A DNA stretch of 20,375 nt. It comes from Candidatus Krumholzibacteriota bacterium. Its GTDB lineage: Bacteria > Krumholzibacteriota > Krumholzibacteriia > Krumholzibacteriales > Krumholzibacteriaceae. The notes beneath the pieces are model-generated. The model saw only the letters and a list, made by a program, of their open reading frames with translations, was not told the DNA's origin and did no database searches. The position numbers were made by a program, and so were the translations under genes. Position 1 is the first letter of the stretch; every line of letters starts with the position of its first letter. Positions 7,787 to 15,015 of this stretch are shown here, one piece after another. The stretch covers positions 1-20,375 of the forward strand of contig JAFGCX010000032.1 of assembly GCA_016932415.1 (NCBI GenBank), read 5' to 3'.

Positions 7787-7860
7787 ATGAAATATCCGCT
7801 TTCCATAAAGGCTTTTCTTTTCCAGATCCTTTCCGGAAACCACCGGCCGATCCCTCAGTG

Positions 7861-7869
7861 ATTATAACA
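7861..7869 (-). promoter_or_regulatory. Extended -10 promoter for the degenerate metallophosphatase gene
   Basis: The minus strand reads TGTTATAAT, a consensus TATAAT (7861-7866) with the extended TGn motif. Extended -10 promoters tolerate a poor -35; the matching position (7884-7889) reads GGTGCA. Transcription from about 7854 would leave a leader of about 70 nt to the ATG at 7786. It would exclude the longer upstream frames as the start. Confidence 0.6.
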
Positions 7870-7981
7870 TATCGAAGCTTTTTTGCACCAGAAATAGCAC
7901 CTTCGGACGCGGCGGCGATCCCGGTCACGACAGATACTGTCAGGGAATCATTATTTTTCATCCTTTCCATGACGCTTCGAA

Positions 7982-7990
7982 TGTTATTAT
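7982..7990 (+). promoter_or_regulatory. Candidate extended -10 promoter for the TPR-kinase-regulator operon
   Basis: TGTTATTAT on the plus strand has TATTAT (5 of 6) with TG one base upstream, in the divergent intergenic region. It leaves a leader of about 80 nt before the ATG at 8077. The -35 is not recognisable. It is nearly the same element as the opposite-strand promoter at 7861-7869. I found no sigma-54 GG-N10-GC motif here. Confidence 0.4.
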
Positions 7991-8076
7991 TTATCATCTG
8001 TGGATGGTTTTATTTATTCGGGGAAAACAACGGCGGTGATGCCTGAACGATCCAGGTGACAATTGAAAGGTTAGAA

Positions 8077-9201
8077 ATGGAGATCAGAAAATATTCGAAG
8101 TATCTTTTTCCACTTATCATACTTGCGGGGCCGATCATCTCCATGATCATCCTTGCCGGATGCGCCGGGACGCCACCGTCTGGCGCTGTAACCGGCCAGA
8201 AAGAAGATGCCGGAAAGGTCGTCGAAAATGGACCAGGGCTTCTTTCTGCAGGAGCAGTCATTTTTGACGCGACCATCGCGGCGCAGAACAGTGAATATGA
8301 AAAAGCCGAGGAGATGCTGACTGGACTTCTTGGCAGGGAACCGGACAATCTGGAAGCTATGAGGCTCCTCGCCAGGGTATATACGGCTGACGGAGACAGG
8401 AAATCGGCCACCCGGACATGGGAAAGAGTCTATGAACTAGATCCCTCCGATCCTGACGCGGCGTACGAGACGGGGACGATGCTTCAACGTGAAAAGAGGT
8501 GGAGCGAGGTCAGGACGGAAATGATGAAGACGGAATCTCTGGGAGGCGCCGACAGCCGGCACTTCCTGCTTATCGGCCGGGCCGGCCTCGAACTCGGTTA
8601 CAGGGATGAAGCGGAAGTCTATCTGCTCAAAGCGGGAAACCTTGAACTTGCCACAGCTCTGCTCGGCAAACTTTATTATGGAAGAGGCAAGACAAAGAAA
8701 GCTGAAGCGGCCTTTAAAAAGACACTGGGGAGAAATCCAGATAACTACATAGCCAACCTTCACCTCGGATATATAAGCTTCAACAGCGGCAGAAAAGAAG
8801 AAGCTTTGGGATATTACGCGAAAGCCCATAAGTCTGATCCGGATGACCCCCTGGCCTGCCTGAGCCTGGCCTCTCTGCACGAAAAGATGTCTCATGATGA
8901 AGCAGCGATAAAATATTACAAAAAGGCTCTCGGCCTGAAAAATATCCCGCGCGCGGAAAAACAGAAAGTCTATGTCTCGTTGAGCAAGCTGTTTATGAAG
9001 ACCGGGCGGACAGACGATATCTTCGCGCTTGTGCGCGATGGGATCGAAGAATTCCCCTCCTCGGGGGGACTTTATTTCTACTGGGGAGAAGCATTGCTCA
9101 AGCAGGGAAGAAAAACTGAAGCGAAGGAAAAATACAAAAAAGCGTCTCATGACCCCACATGGAAGAAACATGCTCTTGCAAGGTTTCACTCGATAAGGTA
9201 A
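8077..9201 (+). CDS. TPR-repeat lipoprotein
   Basis: The 374-aa product has a long signal peptide ending in lipobox LAGC (Cys29), followed by a Gly/Pro-rich linker. From about residue 65 to 360 it is a run of tetratricopeptide-like helical pairs, clearest at 91-124, 190-221, 224-255, 258-289 and 331-356, with the usual A-x-x-x-[YF] and P-[DN]-[ND] ends. TPR superhelices bind peptides or proteins, so a scaffold or ligand-sensing role in the envelope is likely. GTG at 8056 is in frame, but ATG 8077 is chosen because GAAAGG stands six bases before it. The stop is 11 bp from the sensor kinase start, so the two are co-transcribed and may act together. Confidence 0.85.
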   Translation: MEIRKYSKYLFPLIILAGPIISMIILAGCAGTPPSGAVTGQKEDAGKVVENGPGLLSAGAVIFDATIAAQNSEYEKAEEMLTGLLGREPDNLEAMRLLARVYTADGDRKSATRTWERVYELDPSDPDAAYETGTMLQREKRWSEVRTEMMKTESLGGADSRHFLLIGRAGLELGYRDEAEVYLLKAGNLELATALLGKLYYGRGKTKKAEAAFKKTLGRNPDNYIANLHLGYISFNSGRKEEALGYYAKAHKSDPDDPLACLSLASLHEKMSHDEAAIKYYKKALGLKNIPRAEKQKVYVSLSKLFMKTGRTDDIFALVRDGIEEFPSSGGLYFYWGEALLKQGRKTEAKEKYKKASHDPTWKKHALARFHSIR

Positions 9202-9212
9202 ATATTCTATCC

Positions 9213-10553
9213 ATGGAGAAAGAATCAGCGGCAACTGTACTCAGAAACGCCTGGATGATGATTGGGATACTGATCATCATCGCTCTCCTTATGTCTATCA
9301 ACTGGTATTATTACAACCAGATCCGTTCAGGTCTTGACAGGGAGTTTTCGACCCGCCTGCGATCTCTCGCTTCGATGGTATCAGCTTCAGTCGATTCGAA
9401 CGCGATGGCTGAACTTTCAGATCAGATCGATATGTTTGGGATCAGCGAGGAACCACCGGCTATATTCCACGATTACAGCAAGGAGTTCTCTCTTTCCAAT
9501 ATAACCGTACTGCGCGAAGACGGCACGATCATCATCTCGCTGCACCCCGGACTCTTCCAGCCTGGCGATATATATCCCCTCTGGAATATGGATTATCCTG
9601 CGATAATAAAAGCGCTGGAGGGGGATCCTTCCTCGACAGGACTGGTCCGCTCCGAGCAGGGCGAATATTTCAAGGCGGGATATGCTCCGATCCCTCCAGG
9701 ATCGGAGAGTTCGGGACTGGTCGCGGCAGTCGAAGCCAACGCCGCCTTTCTTGAAGGGATTGAAGACCTCAGGAAGATCCTGATCGCTTCGACCTCGGTC
9801 TCAATCGCCGGATTGCTGTTTTTCATCCTCTTCATCATAAAAGCGACGAGGTCCATTTTACGGACAAGAGAGTCTCTCTTTCAATCGGAAAGGCTCGCTT
9901 CGATGGGCAGGATGGCCGCCGGCATAGCGCATGAGATACGCAACCCCCTGTTCATAATAAGGAGCAGCGCCGAAAAACTGCGGCGCACCTGCCCCGGTTC
10001 GGCAAAAGATATCGATGAGTTCATCCTCGAAGAAACAGACAGGCTTGACGGCATACTGACAGACTATCTGGCCTTCGCGAAAAATGAAGCTACCAGCCGA
10101 TCACTCTGCGATCTGGCGTTGATCATCAACAGATCGATAAGACTCATCGAAGAAGGAACGGCCCAAAGACATGCGATTATCGAATACAGTTCGTCAGTTC
10201 CAGAGTCTCCCTTCGTCTGCGACGAGAAAAAGATTCAGCAGGCGCTTCTCAATATCCTGTTAAACGCAAGGGAAGCGTCGGAAGAAGCCCGGGCGATAGA
10301 GGTCTCCCTCGAAACAGATGGGGTAAATTATACGATCCTGTTCAGGGACCACGGATCGGGGATCGGCAGAAAAGAGATGTCGATGATATTCGAACCTTTC
10401 TTCACCACAAAACGAAACGGCAGCGGTCTCGGTCTGTCTATAGCGAAAAGGATTATCGAGGATCACCATGGGACAATCGATATGGAAAGCACTCCCGGAC
10501 TTGGTACGGCTGTAACAGTCAGGCTTCCAGTGCCAGACAACGATGGAGAATAG
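9213..10553 (+). CDS. Membrane sensor histidine kinase, NtrB/ZraS-type
   Basis: A 446-aa inner-membrane kinase. Transmembrane helices at about 15-31 and 190-210 enclose an extracytoplasmic sensor domain of about 160 aa (mixed alpha/beta, possibly sCache/PDC-like). There is no evident HAMP domain. The HisKA box SERLASMGRMAAGIAHEIRNPL puts the phospho-acceptor at His240. The ATPase shows an N box (NILLNAREA, 347-355), a G1 box (DHGSGIG, from Asp379), FEPFFTTK and a G2 box (GSGLGLSI). The frame is open from 9159, but 9213 is used because the earlier part lies inside the TPR gene. No strong Shine-Dalgarno is visible, which suggests coupling to the TPR gene. It is separated by three bases from the sigma-54 activator gene, its obvious partner. 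Confidence 0.92.
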   Translation: MEKESAATVLRNAWMMIGILIIIALLMSINWYYYNQIRSGLDREFSTRLRSLASMVSASVDSNAMAELSDQIDMFGISEEPPAIFHDYSKEFSLSNITVLREDGTIIISLHPGLFQPGDIYPLWNMDYPAIIKALEGDPSSTGLVRSEQGEYFKAGYAPIPPGSESSGLVAAVEANAAFLEGIEDLRKILIASTSVSIAGLLFFILFIIKATRSILRTRESLFQSERLASMGRMAAGIAHEIRNPLFIIRSSAEKLRRTCPGSAKDIDEFILEETDRLDGILTDYLAFAKNEATSRSLCDLALIINRSIRLIEEGTAQRHAIIEYSSSVPESPFVCDEKKIQQALLNILLNAREASEEARAIEVSLETDGVNYTILFRDHGSGIGRKEMSMIFEPFFTTKRNGSGLGLSIAKRIIEDHHGTIDMESTPGLGTAVTVRLPVPDNDGE

Positions 10554-10556
10554 AAG

Positions 10557-11921
10557 ATGAGCAGAATACTGATTATCGACGATGAGATCAAGATCACGAT
10601 GCTTCTCTCCGAACGTATCGCCAGTGAGGGATTCGATGTAGAGACCTTTACAGGCGCTGAAGAAGCCCTGATCCGGATAACAGAAGGCAAAGCAGATATT
10701 GTCCTCTGCGACCTGCGCCTCGGCGGTATGGATGGCCTGGAGCTTCTTCGCCAGACGAAGGTAAGATCCCCCGGCACTGATTTCGTGATGATGACTGCCT
10801 ACGCTTCAGCTTCGACGGCAGTGGAAGCGATGCGCGAGGGGGCTTACGAGTACCTTGTAAAACCTTTTCAGATGGATGAAGTAATCCTTCTGCTGAAAAG
10901 AATCCAGGAAAGACGCGATCTGGTAGTAGAGAACCTCGCCCTGCGTGAAAAGGTTTCGACCACGGGATCTGAGACGAGACTGATCGGCGCGTCCCCGGTA
11001 ATAAATGATGTCAGGGATGTCATTTTGAAAGTGGCCCCGACAGATACGCCGGTATTGATATTCGGAGAAAGCGGGACGGGAAAGGAACTTGTCGCCGCGG
11101 AGATCCATAAGGCAAGCAGGCGTTCTTCCAACCCTTATATAATTTTAAACTGCGCCGCGATACCCGACACGCTTATCGAAGGTGAACTTTTCGGTTTTGA
11201 GAAGGGAGCCTTTACGGGGGCGTCGCAGAAAAAACCGGGGCAGTTCAAACTGGCTGACAAGGGGACGATCTTTCTCGATGAGATCGGCGAGCTCCCCGTC
11301 GCCCTGCAGGCGAAAGTTCTCAGGGCTATCGAGCTGGGAGAATTTCTTCCCCTTGGCAGTTCGAGGCCGGTCAGAGTGGATGTCAGGGTGATAGCGGCGA
11401 CAAACAGGGATCTTGAAAAGATGTCGGCTGAAGGATCTTTCAGAAGCGATCTTTATTACCGGCTCAATGTCTTCCCGGTCAGGATCCCTCCTCTGAGGGA
11501 CAGGCCCGAAGACATTCTTCCAATCGCCGAGGATTTCATAAGAGGCAGGGCGGAACATTTGACCCCCCTGGGTAAAGATGTGATTGAGAAACTGTCTGGA
11601 TACGCCTGGCCGGGAAATGTACGGGAATTGAGGAACATCCTTGAACGCGCGACGATCCTCGCCGGATCGGGACCGATAACGACGGCTCACCTCTCTCTCG
11701 GCGCCGGGCAGGCTCTTTCCTCTCCAGAGGATGCCCTTGGGTCGCTTATCGGTAAAAAATCGCTTCCTGAGATCGAACAATCACTGATCGAACTTGCCAT
11801 AAAACGATCGGGCGGAAATAAAAGCAAAGCAGCCTCTATCCTCGGAATAACCAGAAGGACTCTTTACGGGAGGCTCGAAAAATACGGGCTTGCCTCCGGA
11901 CCGGCCGAAGAAGATGAATGA
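10557..11921 (+). CDS. NtrC-family sigma-54-dependent response regulator
   Basis: A 454-aa activator with three domains. The receiver (1-120) has Asp8/Asp9, phospho-acceptor Asp52, Thr80 and Lys102. The AAA+ domain (about 141-370) has Walker A GESGTGKE (170-177), the sigma-54 contact loop GAFTGA (217-222), Walker B TIFLDEIGE and WPGNVREL. The C-terminal Fis-type helix-turn-helix reads NKSKAASILGITRRTLYGRL (421-440). The GAFTGA motif is intact, so it should remodel sigma-54 polymerase when phosphorylated by the kinase next door. GGAG lies about eight bases before the ATG. The nearest gene downstream has a sigma-54 promoter, the likely target. Related to ZraR/AtoC-type regulators; the signal is unknown. 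Confidence 0.96.
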   Translation: MSRILIIDDEIKITMLLSERIASEGFDVETFTGAEEALIRITEGKADIVLCDLRLGGMDGLELLRQTKVRSPGTDFVMMTAYASASTAVEAMREGAYEYLVKPFQMDEVILLLKRIQERRDLVVENLALREKVSTTGSETRLIGASPVINDVRDVILKVAPTDTPVLIFGESGTGKELVAAEIHKASRRSSNPYIILNCAAIPDTLIEGELFGFEKGAFTGASQKKPGQFKLADKGTIFLDEIGELPVALQAKVLRAIELGEFLPLGSSRPVRVDVRVIAATNRDLEKMSAEGSFRSDLYYRLNVFPVRIPPLRDRPEDILPIAEDFIRGRAEHLTPLGKDVIEKLSGYAWPGNVRELRNILERATILAGSGPITTAHLSLGAGQALSSPEDALGSLIGKKSLPEIEQSLIELAIKRSGGNKSKAASILGITRRTLYGRLEKYGLASGPAEEDE

Positions 11922-11958
11922 TATAGTGAATCGATGCACCCTACGGTCCATCAAAACT

Positions 11959-11986
11959 GAACGATATAGTACAATATACCTTGTTC
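11959..11986. promoter_or_regulatory. Possible upstream activator site for the sigma-54 promoter
   Basis: GAAC (11959-11962) and GTTC (11983-11986) bound an imperfect inverted repeat (GAACgAtaTA against GAACaAggTA on the other strand). Its centre is about 100 bp before the predicted sigma-54 start, where NtrC-type activators usually bind. The octamer GATATAGT occurs inside it (11963-11970) and again at 11920-11927, 43 bp apart, about four helical turns. The DNA between site and promoter is A/T-rich, suited to bending. The binding protein is inferred. Confidence 0.35.
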
Positions 11987-12048
11987 GAGGAGATCATATT
12001 TAACCTTAATGTATTGTATTATTTACAGATAAGGTCTTTTGTGCCTCA

Positions 12049-12064
12049 TGGCATACCCTTTGCG
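12049..12064 (+). promoter_or_regulatory. Sigma-54 (RpoN) -24/-12 promoter
   Basis: TGGCATACCCTTTGCG matches the consensus TGGCACRNNNNTTGCW at 10 of 12 defined positions, with the invariant GG (12050-12051) and GC (12062-12063) exactly 10 bases apart. Transcription should start about 12 bases after the GC, near 12075, giving a 5' leader of about 32 nt to the ATG at 12107. It lies in the 185-bp gap directly downstream of a gene for an NtrC-family activator. Confidence 0.88.
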
Positions 12065-12106
12065 TGTTATTATTTCCGAAAGTTACTGAAAGGAGCAAAT
12101 AACACC

Positions 12107-13381
12107 ATGAACATTAAATACTGTAAAACAATGATCATACTGCTCGTCGTGGCAGTGACCTCCACCTTTGCCGGAGCGGCGTTCGCGCAGATCGCCGATA
12201 CCGAGGCTACCCGCAGCGCGGTTGAAAAAACGAGCGAAGTGATCAGGGAAGCGCAATCGATCATAGCCGACAGCCGAAGCCAGATAGCCCGGATATCCCT
12301 TGACAAGGCGATAGCGCTTCAGGAAAGAGCGTTGAACCAGTTCGAAGCTCATCACAATACCTTCGCGTACAAATATACTATGGAAGCGCGAAAGGAAGCG
12401 TGGCACGCGATCGCCCTGGCCAGAGATGACGCCCGCATAGAGGAAAAACTGACCAATCTCTCCGAACATACCAGGGATAAACTTCTCAGGCTCCGGGAAC
12501 GCGTGACGGAGACCGGCGTCAGGGATGAACGCCTTTTCGGGCTGATGAGCAGGTCCCGTGATCTTCTCGAAGAATCTCATATGAACGCCAACCAGCTCAG
12601 AAACCAGCTCGCCATGAATCTAGCGGAGAACGCGAGAAAGCTCGCCGTACGCGCGGAGGAACGTTTCAGAAAGGTCCTCGACCTTAAGGAGATGAGCGAA
12701 CGGCGTCTGATGTTGATGGAAAGACTCCTCATAAGAACGCGTGAAAGGGTAGATCAGAACGGCACCGAAAATGACAGGGTAAGGATGGAGCAGGCTGTCA
12801 GATCACTTGAAAGAGCGAAAGAGATGATAGCCGAGGGTAAGTACCAGGCGGCGCGCCTCTCGATCGAGAAATGTGAAAGGATCCTTCGCGGTTTTGCCCG
12901 CCAGTTCCCGAACGGAGAAAACGGGATCGCCGAGAACGGTCTTGAAGAAGCGTACAGGCTTCTTGAAAGGGCCAGAGAACATTTCGCGGACGCTTCCGAT
13001 CCGACCGGCGTCGTTCAGAGATCCGAGGCGCTTCTCGAGAGAGCAAGGAAAGAATTCGCCAATAACCGCGCTGACGAGGGTAAACGCCTGATCATAAGGG
13101 TGCGTTCGATGCTGAGAGAGGCCGTTCAGTCAGGCGGATCTGAAATCGAACCTGGGCAGGCGGAAAAGAATATCGAAACGGCGATGCAGGTCAGGGATAA
13201 TATCCAGGCCGATCTTGCCGAGTGCGGCGCGGAAGGAGCGCGTAACCTCTTCGAACGCGCGAACAGGCATCTTGACAATGCTGTCGGATTTTTCGAGAAG
13301 GAAAGATACGGCCAGGCGGATGCCGAGGCAAGGATAGCGAGAAATATCTACCAGCGGGTAAGAGAAATATGCGCCGATTGA
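12107..13381 (+). CDS. Secreted all-helical repeat protein, first gene of the sigma-54 operon
   Basis: I do not recognise a family. The 424-aa product has a Sec signal peptide cleaved after about residue 27 (AAFA|QIA). The rest is almost entirely helix-forming, rich in Ala, Arg, Glu and Leu and poor in Pro and Gly. Degenerate repeats are visible: LERA-x(8)-YQAA-x(4)-EKCERIL (about 234-260), LERARKEF...GKRLIIRVRSML (310-336), FERANRHL...ADAEARIARNIYQRV (382-418), with a first copy near 63-104. The units resemble TPR-like or coiled-coil hairpins. Only four cysteines, none in a metal motif. The frame opens at 11981, but ATG 12107 is chosen because it has AAAGGAG upstream and the signal peptide, and the earlier codons would include the promoter. 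A periplasmic scaffold or adaptor is the likeliest role. Confidence 0.82.
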   Translation: MNIKYCKTMIILLVVAVTSTFAGAAFAQIADTEATRSAVEKTSEVIREAQSIIADSRSQIARISLDKAIALQERALNQFEAHHNTFAYKYTMEARKEAWHAIALARDDARIEEKLTNLSEHTRDKLLRLRERVTETGVRDERLFGLMSRSRDLLEESHMNANQLRNQLAMNLAENARKLAVRAEERFRKVLDLKEMSERRLMLMERLLIRTRERVDQNGTENDRVRMEQAVRSLERAKEMIAEGKYQAARLSIEKCERILRGFARQFPNGENGIAENGLEEAYRLLERAREHFADASDPTGVVQRSEALLERARKEFANNRADEGKRLIIRVRSMLREAVQSGGSEIEPGQAEKNIETAMQVRDNIQADLAECGAEGARNLFERANRHLDNAVGFFEKERYGQADAEARIARNIYQRVREICAD

Positions 13382-13383
13382 AG

Positions 13384-13710
13384 ATGAAGCCCATATTCAT
13401 CATCCTGATCGCTGTTTTTTCAGCCTGTGCTTCAACATCTGATCTGAAAAGGCCAGCTGCCGATCAACAGGATCTGTATCCGGCGGCCGCAGATTCCATT
13501 TCAAGGACAGACTACGAGGATCTCTTCGTAGAGATCCACTCCGGGTTTATCGCCGAGATCGGAAACGAAAACGATAAAGAGAAGAACCCTGTATTGATAG
13601 AAATATGGACTATTGTCAAAATAGCCGAAGATGCTTATCTTCGTGGAGACCCCCTGTTAGCGATAAAGCTTCTGAGTGAAGCGGAAATATTACTCAGGCA
13701 GACTCCTTGA
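13384..13710 (+). CDS. Small lipoprotein of unknown function
   Basis: A 108-aa product with a lipoprotein signal MKPIFIILIAVFSACAS (lipobox FSAC, Cys15), a polar linker, and a C-terminal helical part (WTIVKIAEDAYLRGDPLLAIKLLSEAEILL) that looks like a single TPR-like hairpin. It starts two bases after the stop of the helical-repeat gene; ATG 13369 is in frame but lies inside that gene and spoils the signal peptide. No clear Shine-Dalgarno, so coupling is likely. Its stop overlaps the next start. Probably a partner of the proteins on either side. Confidence 0.72.
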   Translation: MKPIFIILIAVFSACASTSDLKRPAADQQDLYPAAADSISRTDYEDLFVEIHSGFIAEIGNENDKEKNPVLIEIWTIVKIAEDAYLRGDPLLAIKLLSEAEILLRQTP

Positions 13711-14972
13711 TGACTGGAAACAAAAGATCCCCTCATATCGTTTTAATAATGATCCTGATCTCTCTATGCGGCAGCATCCTCGCCTTCCGGTACGCCAACG
13801 CAGGCACTCAGCTGCGCTCATCCCTTCTTGCCGGATATGATTCATACATCGACAGGTTTACCATTCTGGAAGACGATACGACTGAAGCGATAGAAGAATT
13901 CTACCTGTCTCTTGCCAATTCGCTCGACTGGAACAATGATCTTTCCCGTTTTGATATCTCCAACACCTTCAAGTTTGGAAATCAGACGGTCAATGAGAAT
14001 CTTGTCACCGGATTCACCGCGGGATCGCGAAAATCCCTCCTGTTCGAATTGAGGAACAACCTGAGACTGAAATATTTCCGGGAAGGCAGCGACTACACAT
14101 TCGGAAACGATTACGCTCAGTCGAACCTGCACATGAAGATCAGCAGGTATTTCGAAGATCGGTTGAAGATCGCGTCAAAGACAAGGGTCGAACTTGTCGA
14201 TTTCAGCAAAAGGACATCGTTCGATTATGATTACCGCTATTTTGACACCGGGTTGGAGATGGAAAAAGGATCGTATTTCGATGATTTTTTCCGCGTCGGC
14301 TTTTCCGCTGGATACAGGGATGTCCCCGACTCGACAGCTCTGAGTTTCAACCGATTCCAGACCGATATCGAATTTCATCTTGTGTCTGACATGAAGCGGA
14401 AGACGGAACTCTCGATCTCAGCCGACAGGAGAGAATACAGGGAGAATACCAGAAGTTCCAGCTGGATCATCTATTCTTTCGCGGATTATTCGATCATCCA
14501 GTCTGATAAGACCAGATACGATCTGAGAATCGAATCGGAGATCTATCTCTACGACGATCCATCGACTACCTTTTTCAACACGCATTTTCTCAGGGCGGGG
14601 ACAGGCGCGACCTGGTCAGCGGGAGAGTATATCAATATCAGTATAGAACCCCGCCTGGCGGGGATGTTCTGCGATGAGTTTCCGGAAGAGCAGTATCGCG
14701 AAGGCTCGATCGTCCTCGGACTGGAATTGTCAAGGCACGACAGGTTCTGGATGAGTTGTACGTACGAACCTGGCCGAAGGGATTATCTGCTGGAGGAAAA
14801 TGATATCTATTCCGACTATTATCTCAACAGGCTTTCGCTGATGGGTAATGTCTCATTGCAGGCAGAGACTTCGTTGAACCTTTTTATTACCCACGACCCT
14901 GAACGCCACTCGAGAAGGGATGACGACTTCTCGCTGACGATGATCTCCGCCACTTTATCCAGGTCGTTCTGA
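13710..14972 (+). CDS. Predicted outer-membrane beta-barrel protein
   Basis: A 420-aa product with a signal peptide cleaved after about ANA (residues 29-31). The mature part consists of alternating polar and hydrophobic strands rich in Tyr, Phe, Arg and Asp (for example YRYFDTGLEMEKGSYFDDFFRVGFSAGYRD) and ends in Phe (TLSRSF), the usual terminal residue of Bam-inserted barrels. It has about the length for 14-18 strands. No TonB box, plug or known porin family seen. The ATG overlaps the previous stop as TGATG (13708-13712), so expression is coupled to the small lipoprotein. Last gene of the sigma-54 operon. Transport or surface-anchor roles are open. Confidence 0.75.
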   Translation: MTGNKRSPHIVLIMILISLCGSILAFRYANAGTQLRSSLLAGYDSYIDRFTILEDDTTEAIEEFYLSLANSLDWNNDLSRFDISNTFKFGNQTVNENLVTGFTAGSRKSLLFELRNNLRLKYFREGSDYTFGNDYAQSNLHMKISRYFEDRLKIASKTRVELVDFSKRTSFDYDYRYFDTGLEMEKGSYFDDFFRVGFSAGYRDVPDSTALSFNRFQTDIEFHLVSDMKRKTELSISADRREYRENTRSSSWIIYSFADYSIIQSDKTRYDLRIESEIYLYDDPSTTFFNTHFLRAGTGATWSAGEYINISIEPRLAGMFCDEFPEEQYREGSIVLGLELSRHDRFWMSCTYEPGRRDYLLEENDIYSDYYLNRLSLMGNVSLQAETSLNLFITHDPERHSRRDDDFSLTMISATLSRSF

Positions 14973-14991
14973 AAGATCCCGGGGATTGATC

Positions 14992-15015
14992 GGCCGGGAC
15001 ATCCCGCGCCCGGTC
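14992..15015. terminator. Weak hairpin between convergent operons
   Basis: GGCCGGG (14992-14998) can pair with CCCGGTC (15009-15015), a 7-bp stem with one G-U pair. It sits between the stop of the barrel gene (+) and that of the quinone oxidoreductase gene (-), whose stop begins at 15016. On the plus strand CTATTTAT follows rather than a clean T-run, so this is at best a weak bidirectional terminator. Confidence 0.35.

Noticed and set aside
7776-7997. A 73-codon minus-strand frame overlapping the start of the metallophosphatase-like gene
   Set aside because: It contains the TGTTATAAT promoter of that gene, has no Shine-Dalgarno and shows low-complexity, family-free sequence.
7787-8076. A second sigma-54 promoter in front of the TPR-kinase-regulator operon (autoregulation)
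   Set aside because: TGGTTTTATTTATTCG has GG but TC instead of GC at the -12 position, so the essential pair is missing.
12107-13381. ZraP-like zinc-binding repressor as the identity of the helical protein
   Set aside because: It is about three times too long and has no His/Cys metal motif; only the genetic position is similar.
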